A stretch of 62,235 nucleotides of DNA, from positions 1-62,235 of the forward strand of contig CALWIU010000025.1 of NCBI GenBank assembly GCA_944380845.1. The letters run 5' to 3'. Below, in pieces: positions 46,838-55,839 of this stretch (the first letter of the stretch is position 1; every line of letters starts with the position of its first letter). The translations under genes were made by a program, and so were the position numbers. The notes beneath the pieces are model-generated. The model ran no database searches. It had not been told where the DNA came from and was given only the letters and a program-made list of their open reading frames with translations. This DNA is from an uncultured Clostridia bacterium (GTDB lineage Bacteria > Bacillota > Clostridia > Oscillospirales > Acutalibacteraceae).

Positions 46838-46873
46838 GCTGGTTTTTTCTTCCGGGTCTTTCCTGCCTTTCTA

Positions 46874-46902
46874 TTGATTTTTTGTCGGTTCTGGTGTATG
46901 AT
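46874..46902 (+). promoter_or_regulatory. recA promoter P2
   Basis: TTGATT (46874-46879) and TATGAT (46897-46902), 17-bp spacer. It lies past the LexA box, so it could give a basal level that LexA does not fully silence. Confidence 0.5.
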
Positions 46903-46956
46903 AGACAGGATTGATACTGAAAAAATGCAGCCGCAAAACGGAAAGGATGCAATAGC

Positions 46957-48078
46957 ATGGCAGCTGATAAAGAAAAAGCTCTGAATACCGCTCTGGAGCA
47001 GTTGGAAAAACGCTTTGGCGCGGGAACCATCATGCGCCTTGGCTCTACGACCGCCCTGAATGTGGAAGCAATTTCGACCGGGTCACTGACGCTGGACGCC
47101 GCTACCGGTATCGGCGGCGTCCCGAAAGGACGCATTGTGGAAATTTTCGGACCGGAATCTTCCGGTAAAACGACCCTCGCACTGCACATCGTTGCCGAAG
47201 CGCAAAAGCAAGGCGGCGAAGCGGCCTTTATCGATGCGGAACACGCGCTGGATCCGGTGTACGCCGCCAATTTGGGAGTCGATGTCGATTCCCTGCTGGT
47301 CGCACAGCCGGATAACGGCGAACAGGCGCTGGAAATCGCCGAGTCTCTGACCCGCTCGGGTGCTCTGGATGTTATCATTGTAGACTCGGTGGCGGCGCTG
47401 GTGCCCCGCAGTGAAATCGAAGGCGACATGGGCGAAAGCCATGTCGGCCAGCACGCGCGGCTGATGTCGCAGGCGCTGCGGAAACTGGCGGGAGCCGTCA
47501 ACCGTTCCAATACCATCATTATTTTCATCAACCAGCTTCGTGAAAAAATCGGCGTGATTTACGGCAATCCTGAAACAACCACCGGCGGCCGGGCGCTGAA
47601 GTTTTACGCCTCCATGCGCTTTGATGTGCGCAAGGCGGAACAGCTCAAAGGCTCCGGCGGCGAATTCATCGGTTCGCGCACGCGTGTGAAGATCGTGAAA
47701 AATAAAGTCGCTCCGCCTTTCAAGGAAGCGGAATTTGACATCATGTACGGCAAGGGCATTTCAAAAGTCGGCGAGATCATTGACATTGGCGCGAAATACG
47801 ATATCATACAAAAAAGCGGCGCGTGGTTCTCCTATAACGGTTCCCGGCTCGGTCAGGGACGCGACAACGCCAAACAGTTTTTAACCGATAACCCCGAGCT
47901 GATGGCTGAAATTGAGCAGAAAACCATTGCCGCCATGAAAGAAGCGGCTGCCAACGCCAAAAAGCCCGCCTCACCGAAGACCGCCGTTAAAAAAGCAACC
48001 GCCAGCGAAAAAGCGGACGCGGTATCCAAAGCAGAAGCAAAAGCCATGCTGGACATTACGGTGGACGAGGACGAATAA
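46957..48078 (+). CDS. recA: Recombinase A
   Basis: 373 residues, longer than the usual 340-350. DNA strand-exchange and LexA co-protease. Walker A GPESSGKT at residues 65-72, VDSVAALVP (Walker B region), loop 2 region [16 protein letters not shown]. The C-terminus has an extra Lys/Ala/Ser-rich stretch before the acidic end ([20 protein letters not shown] and following). Ribosome site GGAAAGGA. Followed by recX 17 nt later. Confidence 0.98.
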   Translation: MAADKEKALNTALEQLEKRFGAGTIMRLGSTTALNVEAISTGSLTLDAATGIGGVPKGRIVEIFGPESSGKTTLALHIVAEAQKQGGEAAFIDAEHALDPVYAANLGVDVDSLLVAQPDNGEQALEIAESLTRSGALDVIIVDSVAALVPRSEIEGDMGESHVGQHARLMSQALRKLAGAVNRSNTIIIFINQLREKIGVIYGNPETTTGGRALKFYASMRFDVRKAEQLKGSGGEFIGSRTRVKIVKNKVAPPFKEAEFDIMYGKGISKVGEIIDIGAKYDIIQKSGAWFSYNGSRLGQGRDNAKQFLTDNPELMAEIEQKTIAAMKEAAANAKKPASPKTAVKKATASEKADAVSKAEAKAMLDITVDEDE

Positions 48079-48094
48079 CCCGGAGTGAGCAACC

Positions 48095-48709
48095 ATGAGA
48101 ATTACCACCGAGCAGACAAAAAACGGAAAGATTCGTGTTTTTGCCGACGGAGAGTATTCTTTTACGGTCAGCGGTGATTTCTGGTATTCCTTTTCGATTT
48201 ATGACGACGACGAAATTTCACCTGAACGCCTTTCCGAAATCCAGCGGATGGCGCTGGTGAACCGCTGCATCGGCAAAGCCTATTCCCTGCTGGCGCGCCG
48301 CGCACATTCCGAATGGGAACTGCGCAGAAAGCTGTCGGGCAGTTTTGACGAAGATGCGGTCGATCAGGCAATTGCGCAGGCAAAGGAGCTTTCCTTTTTA
48401 GACGATACGCGTTACGCCGCCGATTTGGCGGAAGAATTGCTGCGCCTGAAACACTATGCGCCTTCCCGCATTCGTGCCGAGCTGTTAAAACGCGGCGTCA
48501 GCCGTGACGATGCAGACAGCGCCCTTGCCACGCTGGATTTTGACGCGCAAAGGGAACTTCTCTTTTTATTGACGGAAAAACTCGTGTGGGATCCCTCTGA
48601 TGAAAAGGATCGGAAACGCGTTTTTCTTTCCTTACAGCGCCTTGGCTACTCCTATTATGATATTCAGGACGCGATGAACGACTTTCCCCGAAAAGAGGAA
48701 GATGAATGA
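48095..48709 (+). CDS. recX: Regulatory protein RecX
   Basis: 204 residues. Binds RecA filaments and modulates their activity. Contains two or three RecX three-helix repeats; the signature region ARRAHSEWELRRKL is at about residue 70 and the later RIRAELLKRGVSRDD repeat at about 130. The N-terminal part is all-beta. Overlaps rimO by 4 nt. Confidence 0.92.
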   Translation: MRITTEQTKNGKIRVFADGEYSFTVSGDFWYSFSIYDDDEISPERLSEIQRMALVNRCIGKAYSLLARRAHSEWELRRKLSGSFDEDAVDQAIAQAKELSFLDDTRYAADLAEELLRLKHYAPSRIRAELLKRGVSRDDADSALATLDFDAQRELLFLLTEKLVWDPSDEKDRKRVFLSLQRLGYSYYDIQDAMNDFPRKEEDE

Positions 48710-50034
48710 GTAAAATCGGTTTTATTTCTTTGGGCTGTCCCAAAAATCAGGTGGACGGAGAACGGATGCTTGCCCTTCTGCAAAACGCTGGGCATGAAAT
48801 CGTTGACGACATTGACGGCGCGGATGCGGTCATTGTCAACACCTGCGCGTTCATTGAGGACGCGAAAAAGGAAGCGATCGAAACCATTTTAGATGTGGTC
48901 TCAATGAAGGAAGATGGTATGATCGGCAAGGTCATTGTGACCGGCTGTCTGCCGGAACGCTACCGGGAGGAACTGCTGAAAGAAATCCCCGAAGCGGACG
49001 CCGTGCTGGGCATCGGCGCCAACGGCAACATTGTTTCCGCAGTAGAACAAGTGCTTTCACAGGACGAAAAGCTGGAAACCTTTCCGCCCAAAACCGAGCT
49101 GCCCGAAAACGGCGAGCGGCTGCTGACCAGTCCCCCTTATTGGGCTTATCTGAAAATCGCCGAGGGCTGTTCCAACGGGTGCACTTACTGCGCGATTCCG
49201 AAAATCCGCGGCAAATTCAGAAGCCGCGACCCGAAAGATATTCTTGACGAAGCGGCTTCTCTTGCCGGTCAGGGCGTAAAAGAACTGATTCTGGTCGCGC
49301 AGGATACCGCCCGTTACGGGGAAGATATCTGCGGCAAACCCGCGCTGGCGGCTCTTTTAAGAGAACTGGTAAAAATTGACGGGATCCGCTGGATCCGCCT
49401 GTTGTACTGCTATCCGGAACGGCTGAGCGACGAGCTGTTGGATTTGATGGCAACAGAAGAAAAAATTCTCCCGTACCTGGACATTCCCTTCCAGCACGCG
49501 GACAAGGATATTTTGCGCGCCATGGGGCGTCCCGGCAGCGGCGAGGAATATCTGACGCTTCTTGAAAAGATCCGTCAGAAAATTCCCGGCGTTACCATCA
49601 GAACCAGCCTGATTGCCGGATTTCCCGGCGAATCGCCGGAAGCGTTTGAGCGGCTGGCGGAATTTGTGAAAGAAGCGCGGTTCGACCGGCTTGGCTGTTT
49701 TGCCTACTCCCGCGAGGAAGGCACCAAAGCCTTTGACCTGCCGGATCAGATCGACCAGCAAACCAAACTGGATCGCGCGCAGATTATTGAGGAACAACAG
49801 GGGTTTATCACCGAGGAAAAAGCCCGGGAAAAAATCGGCATGGAGCTGCCTGTACTGGTAGAGGGGTACGACGGATACACCGACAGTTACAACGGAAGAA
49901 GCCCTGCCGATGCGCCGGAAATCGATCGCTGTGTCTATTTTACTTCTGAGAAAGAGTTAAATGACGGCGACCTTGTTACTGTGCGTATTTTTTCCTGCCG
50001 GGACGGAGATTTACTCGGTGAAGTTTGCGGCTGA
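48706..50034 (+). CDS. rimO: Ribosomal protein S12 methylthiotransferase
   Basis: 442 residues. Radical-SAM enzyme adding a methylthio group to an Asp of S12. N-terminal UPF0004 domain with Cys11, Cys47 and Cys81 (second iron-sulfur cluster), the radical SAM cluster Cys155, Cys159 and Cys162 in GCSNGCTYC, and a C-terminal TRAM domain (from about 375). SLGCPKNQVD is the RimO-type opening. Starts inside the recX stop as ATGA. Confidence 0.96.
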   Translation: MSKIGFISLGCPKNQVDGERMLALLQNAGHEIVDDIDGADAVIVNTCAFIEDAKKEAIETILDVVSMKEDGMIGKVIVTGCLPERYREELLKEIPEADAVLGIGANGNIVSAVEQVLSQDEKLETFPPKTELPENGERLLTSPPYWAYLKIAEGCSNGCTYCAIPKIRGKFRSRDPKDILDEAASLAGQGVKELILVAQDTARYGEDICGKPALAALLRELVKIDGIRWIRLLYCYPERLSDELLDLMATEEKILPYLDIPFQHADKDILRAMGRPGSGEEYLTLLEKIRQKIPGVTIRTSLIAGFPGESPEAFERLAEFVKEARFDRLGCFAYSREEGTKAFDLPDQIDQQTKLDRAQIIEEQQGFITEEKAREKIGMELPVLVEGYDGYTDSYNGRSPADAPEIDRCVYFTSEKELNDGDLVTVRIFSCRDGDLLGEVCG

Positions 50035-50060
50035 TACCACCCTGAAAGGAGCTTTTCCGC

Positions 50061-50642
50061 ATGAAAAGCACAACGATGAATACCCCAAACAAACTGACCA
50101 TCGCCCGCATGATCCTCACGCCGATCTTTTTATTTGTTTTTACCTTTGAAGCCATTCCGCAGCATGAGCTGTGGGGAACGATTCTTTTTGTCATCGGTTC
50201 CTTTACCGACTTTTTGGACGGAAAAATTGCCCGGAAACAAAATATTGTTACGACTTTCGGCAAGCTCACCGATCCCATTGCCGACAAAATGCTGACCACC
50301 GCTGCGCTGCTGATCTTTTTACGCGAAGGGCTTTGCAGCGTGTGGATTCCCATGATCGTTCTGACAAGAGAATTTGCCGTTGCTTCGGTGCGTATGGTAT
50401 CCTCTGCCCAGGGGCTGGTCATTCCCGCCAATGTTTGGGGAAAACTGAAAACCATCAGCCAGATGATTTTCACCATTTTTATCATGGTTCTGATGATTTT
50501 AGAGAGCAATTCGCTGCTGCCGGCGTCTTTCCCGCTGGCGACTCTTTCCAATATTTTATTATGGATCACCGCCGTATTGACCATCATCTCGGGCGTGATC
50601 TATGTGGTGAATGCCGCTAAAGTCATCGATTTTACCAAATGA
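50061..50642 (+). CDS. pgsA: CDP-diacylglycerol-glycerol-3-phosphate 3-phosphatidyltransferase
   Basis: 193 residues with about four to five transmembrane helices. The CDP-alcohol phosphotransferase motif is intact: DFLDGKIARKQ, then TFGKLTDPIADK, holding the four Asp residues that bind metal. First step of phosphatidylglycerol synthesis. The recA-recX-rimO-pgsA order seen here is common in Clostridia. AAAGGAG upstream. Confidence 0.95.
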   Translation: MKSTTMNTPNKLTIARMILTPIFLFVFTFEAIPQHELWGTILFVIGSFTDFLDGKIARKQNIVTTFGKLTDPIADKMLTTAALLIFLREGLCSVWIPMIVLTREFAVASVRMVSSAQGLVIPANVWGKLKTISQMIFTIFIMVLMILESNSLLPASFPLATLSNILLWITAVLTIISGVIYVVNAAKVIDFTK

Positions 50643-50655
50643 GAGGTTTTTACAT

Positions 50656-51975
50656 ATGCAGAAGTGGGACAAAAACCGCCCTGTTACAGCTGTGATCGTG
50701 GGGTGCGGCCATCGCTCCATGATCTATGCGTCTTACGCAAAAGAACACCCGGATCAACTGAAAATCGTCGGCGCTGCCGACCCGTCCGAAAAGGCGCTGC
50801 GGCAGGCGGCGGAAGAATACGACATCAAGAGCGAAAGGCTGTTTGCGTCCGCGCAGGCGCTCGCCGCTGTTCCGCCGTTCGCCGATGTGGTTATCAACGG
50901 CACCATGGATCAGCAGCATGTGCAAACTTCCCTGCCGCTTCTGCGCGCAGGATATGATATGCTGCTGGAAAAACCCTTTGCCGTTACCGCCGATGAGGCG
51001 CGGGAACTGCTGGACTGTGCCCGGCAAAACGGGAACCGGGTCATGGTTTGCCATGTGCTTCGTTACGCACATTTTTACCAAGCCATCAAAAAGAGGCTTC
51101 TTGCGGGCGAAATCGGCAAAATCATTACCATCGTTTCCAACGAATATGTTTCCTACGATCACATGGTGACCTCGTATGTACGCGGGAAATGGGCAAAATT
51201 TGAAAACTGCCATTCCTCCATGCTGCTGGCCAAATGCAGTCATGACATTGACATTCTGACATGGCTGCTGGGGACGGATCATCCCCGGAGCGTCTGTTCG
51301 TTTGGCAGCCGTTCTCTGTTTCGGGCAGAAAATGCCCCAAAAGAGGCAGGGAGCCGGTGCACGCTGGACTGTCCGCTGGTTGATCGCTGTCCGTATTCCG
51401 CAAAAAGGATTTATCTGGATCGTCCCGGCGCATGGGACGGCTATGTCTGGAAAGATTTTGGCTGCAAGCGCCCCGACAGCATGGCTGTCATGCTGGAAAG
51501 TCTCAGCACGGACAATCCTTACGGCAGATGCGTTTTTCGCTGTGATAACGATGTTGTTGACCGGCAGTCGGTGCTGATCGAATTTCAAAGCGGCGCAATC
51601 GGGTCGCATAATATGATCGGCGGCGCAGCAGGCGGCGGCAGAACCATTCATATAACGGGAACGGCTGGCGAAATCTACGGTTCTTTTGAACAACAGAAAT
51701 TGCATATCAAACACATTCATCCCACGCCGGACAGCCTGTTTGACGAAGAAGTGCTCGATTTTTCCGATGAAGATCTGAGCGGCCACGGCGGCGGCGACGC
51801 CCGTCTGATGGAAGATCTGATCCGGTTTGTGCGCGGCGAAGAAACATCGGTTTCCTGCACCGGTCTTGCCGACTCCATGCCCGGTCACATGACCGTTTTC
51901 ATGGCGGACAAGTCCCGCCTTGCCGGGGGCGCCCCACAGAAGATCGCGCTTGGCGACGCAATAAACACTTATTAA
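50656..51975 (+). CDS. Gfo/Idh/MocA family oxidoreductase with a Cys-rich segment
   Basis: 439 residues, longer than the 8535-9593 homologue. Rossmann N-terminus IVGCGHRSM and the Lys motif EKPFAVT at about residues 108-114. A Cys-rich insert at about 245-260 (RCTLDCPLVDRCPY) lies before the C-terminal part; such inserts occur in a subgroup of this family and may bind a metal. A His-rich GGHGGGD segment is near the active site. The start at 50656 has GAGAGG upstream. The substrate is unknown. Confidence 0.85.
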   Translation: MQKWDKNRPVTAVIVGCGHRSMIYASYAKEHPDQLKIVGAADPSEKALRQAAEEYDIKSERLFASAQALAAVPPFADVVINGTMDQQHVQTSLPLLRAGYDMLLEKPFAVTADEARELLDCARQNGNRVMVCHVLRYAHFYQAIKKRLLAGEIGKIITIVSNEYVSYDHMVTSYVRGKWAKFENCHSSMLLAKCSHDIDILTWLLGTDHPRSVCSFGSRSLFRAENAPKEAGSRCTLDCPLVDRCPYSAKRIYLDRPGAWDGYVWKDFGCKRPDSMAVMLESLSTDNPYGRCVFRCDNDVVDRQSVLIEFQSGAIGSHNMIGGAAGGGRTIHITGTAGEIYGSFEQQKLHIKHIHPTPDSLFDEEVLDFSDEDLSGHGGGDARLMEDLIRFVRGEETSVSCTGLADSMPGHMTVFMADKSRLAGGAPQKIALGDAINTY

Positions 51976-51991
51976 AACGGAGGTCTTTTTC

Positions 51992-52381
51992 ATGGCAAAC
52001 AAAAACAACCCCACGAAGAAACAACGCATTGATCTGATGGCAATCTTTTTCGGCGTCATGCTCTCATCCTTTGTCGTCGGCTGTCTGGTTGGAAACATTG
52101 AGCCGTACATTGGCGACGGAACTGCCGCTACCGCGCTGAGAACCGGGCTGTATGTGATGATCGGTGCCACCATGGTCATTAACGGCACGGTATTGCTCGC
52201 TCAGTATCTGTCCCGCCGCACAACCGTTTTCCGCACCGTTGCCGCCGTGCTTTGGCCGCTGACCGTGATAATCGGCGGGCTTGTCTGTGCTGTCGTTGCC
52301 ATTCCCTATCAAATTTACAATATCATTCGTATTGCTGCAAATAAAAGCGGCAAGGAACCGGCCGCGTCAAACAACGAATAA
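51992..52381 (+). CDS. Small membrane protein, function unknown
   Basis: 129 residues with three hydrophobic segments (about 15-35, 45-67 and 82-108), the second rich in Gly and small residues. A charged N-terminus and a polar tail. No family recognised. Follows the oxidoreductase by 16 nt, so probably co-transcribed, and has a strong terminator after it. AACGGAGG precedes the ATG. Confidence 0.7.
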   Translation: MANKNNPTKKQRIDLMAIFFGVMLSSFVVGCLVGNIEPYIGDGTAATALRTGLYVMIGATMVINGTVLLAQYLSRRTTVFRTVAAVLWPLTVIIGGLVCAVVAIPYQIYNIIRIAANKSGKEPAASNNE

Positions 52382-52405
52382 CCGGCTGCCCTGCTAACGA
52401 TCAGA

Positions 52406-52441
52406 AATCCCCGATGTGACAAGAACACATCGGGGATTTTC
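52406..52441 (+). terminator. Terminator of the oxidoreductase-membrane protein unit
   Basis: Stem AATCCCCGATGTG/CACATCGGGGATT at 52406-52438 with a 7-nt loop, followed by TTTTCT. It lies 24 nt past the last stop. Confidence 0.9.
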
Positions 52442-52458
52442 TATCCTGTATTTTCTAT

Positions 52459-52557
52459 AAAAGTTGCTTACGGAATGCCGGCAAGGCAGACGGGGGAAAA
52501 CACTGCGCCGACGGCAAAAACCTTTTTTTGTGGGATTTGCCGCTTCAGGCAACTTTT
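52459..52557. repeat. Nested inverted repeats between convergent genes
   Basis: Outer arms AAAAGTTGC (52459-52467) and GCAACTTTT (52549-52557); inner arms CGGCAAA (52512-52518) and TTTGCCG (52536-52542). Could end transcription of the dockerin gene, but no clean T-run follows the inner stem on the minus strand. Confidence 0.5.
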
Positions 52558-52590
52558 TTCACTGTCGCATGTCGTGCCTTGTACCCGTTC

Positions 52591-53211
52591 TTATGATTCT
52601 ACAATAATGTTTACGGTGAAAGAATCGACAATCGCCGTTTGACTGATTTGCACATTTTGCTGCTTGAATGTCACCTGATATTCCCCGGGCACATCAGAAG
52701 AAATAGAATAGGAATAGATGACAGGATCACCGGGGTTCCCCTCACCGGAAATATCTTTGGAAAGTTGAATTTGCAGATTTTCATCGGATCCTTCCGGATC
52801 GAGCCAGAATATCGAGCCGCTGCCGGCACTGGTCAGGCCTTTCAAAAGATAGGTCTGCCCTGCTTTCAGGACGGCTGAAGCGTCATTCAGATTATCCAGA
52901 CCAACAGCACTGCGCAAAATTTTGCGCGCCGTCGAAGAGGAAAAAGTTCTGTCACTACTCGTTGCCGCGTCGAGCACGCTGGCGGCGGCATTTTCCTGCC
53001 AGTCACCGTTCGGCAGAGCCTCAAGTCCGACGGCAGCCCGCAGGCACAATCTTGCATCAGCGGTGCTGATTTTTCCACTGCCATCCAAATCACCGGGCCG
53101 GTATGTCATTACCGGCGGCAAGGCATCTGGAACTTCATCGGCGGAAACCGGAAGAATCGCTGCACCGAACAGCAGGGAAAGACACAATACGAAAATCAAT
53201 CCTTTTTTCAT
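52591..53211 (-). CDS. Secreted protein with an N-terminal dockerin module
   Basis: 206 residues. A signal peptide (residues 1-24, cut after VSA) is followed by a type I dockerin-like domain. The first Ca loop is good (Asp41, Asp43, Ser45, Asp52 in GDLDGSGKISTAD) with helix RLCLRAAVGLE. The second repeat keeps the helix RKILRSAVGL but its Ca loop (from Asp81) is degenerate. A beta-rich domain of about 90 residues (115-206) ends the chain and is not recognised. Dockerins dock to cohesins on scaffolds or the cell surface; no cohesin gene is in view. Confidence 0.8.
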   Translation of the reverse strand: MKKGLIFVLCLSLLFGAAILPVSADEVPDALPPVMTYRPGDLDGSGKISTADARLCLRAAVGLEALPNGDWQENAAASVLDAATSSDRTFSSSTARKILRSAVGLDNLNDASAVLKAGQTYLLKGLTSAGSGSIFWLDPEGSDENLQIQLSKDISGEGNPGDPVIYSYSISSDVPGEYQVTFKQQNVQISQTAIVDSFTVNIIVES

Positions 53212-53632
53212 GTTATTTTTCTCCTCTCACAATTGGCAAGCGGCAATGATTCAAAGTCCCCAATGTTCTATGGAAACAGACGGCGTCTGCCATTAACCAC
53301 CCCGGGCAAAAGCGTCCGAAGGCACAATCCCAGCGTTCCCATCTCTGCACCCATTTCATTGCCGTTTTGAACAATTCTTATTTTGCAGCATAAAAAGACA
53401 CTGCTCTTTTTCGGAAAACCATCTGCTGCATGGGATTCACCCTCTTTCATGAATATCGGCAAATAGCATAGATTATTGATAATATTATTTATTTTTCATA
53501 TACTATTACCAATTTTATTTTACCAAAATTTGACACACAGATGTAAAGCAAATTTTAATATTCTGTAAACATACAATACAAACGCGCGGATTTCGTCTGA
53601 TCCGGCAGCGAAAAAAACAAGCGTCAAAAGAA
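53212..53632. other. Gene-free stretch, very AT-rich at 53461-53580
   Basis: The 53212-53460 part has GC similar to the rest; 53461-53580 is very AT-rich. No promoter with good boxes was seen for the dockerin gene. Only a 17-residue frame with a ribosome site (near 53417) exists, too short to call. Confidence 0.5.
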
Positions 53633-53673
53633 AGAAGCGGGAAACTCCCAAAAGGGAGCTTCCCGCTTCTTTG
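53633..53673 (-). repeat. 41-bp hairpin repeat, copy 1 (terminator)
   Basis: AGAAGCGGGAA arm, small loop and matching arm; on the minus strand it ends in CTTTCTTTTG. It abuts the stop codon at 53674. Identical at 40 of 41 positions to 56131-56171, in the same orientation. Confidence 0.85.
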
Positions 53674-54468
53674 TTATGGTGCTTCTGTTGGCAGTGCATC
53701 TGGTGGATTGGTGACACCGTTTTTTGCATTCTCAGCAGCTATCTCTGAAAGTTTTGCATATAAAAGTTCCTCTGATGATGGCAGTTTTTCCGGTTCTTGC
53801 CTTGCAGCCAGATACCGCTGTTTTTCTTTTCTATTATATGCACCATTTTGATACCCTGGATCCATTGCTGCGCGATAATGAGCCACTTCAAATGTCGAAA
53901 TCACTTCGTTATCGACATATTGACGGTACGCAGCCACAACATTTGATTCAGAAAGCGTATCAGCAGTTGCATTCGACTCTAATGCCGCCGTGCCGTTATA
54001 TCCACCACAGACCAATGTCCCGTCCTCTAATGCTAAACCAGTAAAAATATAATAGCCGCCCTTTTCCACCGGAATATCATATTCATATAAAGAAACTAAA
54101 TTTTTCCATTTTGAGATATATCCGCCGGGCTTATAGCAAGTTAGCGGCTGATTAAGAGGAAGATTTCCCTTGATGTTTTCAAGAATTCTGATCTGACATT
54201 CCGTATAGCAATCCGTCCCATCCTGAATAGACTCAGGGAAATTTCTGCTCTCTTTTTCCCGTACATAATCGTAAACCTCCAACACTTGGCAAACAAATAC
54301 ATAATCTTTGCTACCAACTAAAATATACGGATCGTCGAGATTGATTGCAGAATCCTGATGAATATAGTTAATTTTTGGTTCCTTCCCGAAATATAAAAGG
54401 CTGGAAACACCAACAATTAGCAGCACTGCGAAAACTCCGCCGCAAATAGCAAGCCACTTCCTTTTCAT
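53674..54468 (-). CDS. Membrane-anchored protein of unknown function, partner of the metalloprotease
   Basis: 264 residues. One N-terminal transmembrane anchor (residues 4-27) then an extracytoplasmic domain of about 180 residues with strands (DYVFVCQVLEVYDYV, YYIFTGLALEDG) and a GGYNGTAALE segment; last 50 residues are Gln/Glu/Ala/Pro-rich. No family recognised. The composition (more AT, more Asn, Lys and Ile codons) differs from the flanks. It starts 22 nt after the metalloprotease gene, with AGGAGA upstream, so the two are likely one operon. A role as guard, inhibitor or receptor for the protease is conceivable but unproven. Confidence 0.7.
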   Translation of the reverse strand: MKRKWLAICGGVFAVLLIVGVSSLLYFGKEPKINYIHQDSAINLDDPYILVGSKDYVFVCQVLEVYDYVREKESRNFPESIQDGTDCYTECQIRILENIKGNLPLNQPLTCYKPGGYISKWKNLVSLYEYDIPVEKGGYYIFTGLALEDGTLVCGGYNGTAALESNATADTLSESNVVAAYRQYVDNEVISTFEVAHYRAAMDPGYQNGAYNRKEKQRYLAARQEPEKLPSSEELLYAKLSEIAAENAKNGVTNPPDALPTEAP

Positions 54469-54490
54469 AATCTTATCTCCTTTTGTCCAG

Positions 54491-55525
54491 TTAATAATTT
54501 ACTATATTGTAATTATAGGAAGCTTTGTCATCCAAGGCTAATGATGTCCAATATGCGAACCCTCCTTGATTCATAATATTGCCCCCGGACTGTGAACTAT
54601 GGTCCAATCCAAGCACATGTCCTAATTCGTGCATGACGACCTTTTGACGAATAACATCGCCATCCAACGCGTCCATGGCGGAGGTATAAAAGGTTACTTT
54701 TTTATTTATATAATCTGTTGACGCCGTTGCATTCGGGTTCCCAGAAGCTACTGTTTCATCTTGTATTGTAAAATCATTGACTGTTAGATTTGTATCTTGA
54801 CGAAAACGATTCGTTCCCATATAGGCGTTCCACGCTGCTACGCCCCTATTAAAAAGAGCCTGATATTTTGTGGAGCCGCTATAATCACAGTGACCTAATA
54901 AATCCACCAAATGTGAAATACCATAAGACGGCATACGGTTTGTACTTTCAAAAACCCAATACTGGTTAAATGCTGTATCTACGGTTGAATAAGTATCCCA
55001 TTGCACAAGTTTAGTTTCATTACCTGTTGCACCATATAGAGCTTCCACATATTTGAGCGTTCCCTGCAAAAGTGATTGCTTATTAACAATTTTAGACACA
55101 CCATATTGATTATATGCTACAGTGGTAAAAATTGCACGAGACGGAATTGGTGTCCCGTCAGGAAAATATTCCAAAATAAGATAAGAGCCATTCGCTGCTG
55201 CTCCACCTTCCGATGATTCTAAATAGTTGACAGACAATAAATACCTATTATTGAGAGCAGAACGAATTAGGAAAAAACCATCAGAAAACATATAGATATC
55301 CCATTGCTGCGCCAATGATTGATTACCTTCATATATTTGCGCCTTTTCTCCTGACGATAATGTACCCCCAGGAACATCAATATATTTTCCACTTTTTACG
55401 CCTCGAATAAAGACTCTATCCCCGTGCGATATTTCAATTCCGACGGCCGAACTGTAAATGCTTGTGAGTGCAGTAATGCTAAGAATCACACAAAAAGCAA
55501 ATAATAAACACATCCATTTTCTCAT
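54491..55525 (-). CDS. Secreted RICIN-lectin/matrixin metalloprotease
   Basis: 344 residues. Signal peptide or anchor (residues 1-28). Residues about 34-195 look like a RICIN beta-trefoil lectin (GKYIDVPGG, QQWDIY, FFLIRSALNNRYL). The C-terminal domain is a matrixin-type zincin: HELGHVLGLDH with His299, Glu300, His303 and His309, and a Met-turn at Met318 (NIMNQGG). The enzyme would cleave proteins or peptides after lectin-directed binding. ATG 55525 has AGGAGG 8 nt upstream; a TTG two codons earlier is less likely. Codon use is AT-rich, suggesting acquisition. Confidence 0.82.
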   Translation of the reverse strand: MRKWMCLLFAFCVILSITALTSIYSSAVGIEISHGDRVFIRGVKSGKYIDVPGGTLSSGEKAQIYEGNQSLAQQWDIYMFSDGFFLIRSALNNRYLLSVNYLESSEGGAAANGSYLILEYFPDGTPIPSRAIFTTVAYNQYGVSKIVNKQSLLQGTLKYVEALYGATGNETKLVQWDTYSTVDTAFNQYWVFESTNRMPSYGISHLVDLLGHCDYSGSTKYQALFNRGVAAWNAYMGTNRFRQDTNLTVNDFTIQDETVASGNPNATASTDYINKKVTFYTSAMDALDGDVIRQKVVMHELGHVLGLDHSSQSGGNIMNQGGFAYWTSLALDDKASYNYNIVNY

Positions 55526-55736
55526 TAACAATACCTCCTTTTACGATTAAAAACGATAGACAAAATACTTTCCTGCAGAATATCACCTCCATTGAATATT
55601 TTTCCATGAGCGCAACAGCTATCCATTAAATTTTTCAGAAAGAAACTACCTATCAGGATTTTGCCACATGGTTGCTTTTCGCTTTGATTTCATCTTAATC
55701 AGCTGAATTTTCTAAAAACATATATATTGTAATTCG

Positions 55737-55765
55737 ATTATAGCAATACTTTTCCATGTAGTCAA
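55737..55765 (-). promoter_or_regulatory. Promoter of the metalloprotease operon
   Basis: TTGACT (55765-55760) and TATAAT (55742-55737), 17-bp spacer. The leader is about 200 nt, long enough to hold regulatory structure. Confidence 0.7.
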
Positions 55766-55839
55766 GATATATTTTTTGTTATTTCTCTATTTTGACATTT
55801 TCAACAAACATTTAAATGATTTTTTGTCATATTAACATA

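Noticed and set aside
50650-52188. Long minus-strand open frame opposite the second Gfo/Idh/MocA gene
   Set aside because: The plus-strand gene has clear motifs and a ribosome site; the other is a shadow.
52459-52557. Possible small RNA
   Set aside because: No promoter on either strand; more likely terminator structure between convergent genes.
53268-53462. Small minus-strand frame with a ribosome site near 53417
   Set aside because: The best start gives only 17 residues, with no sign of conservation.
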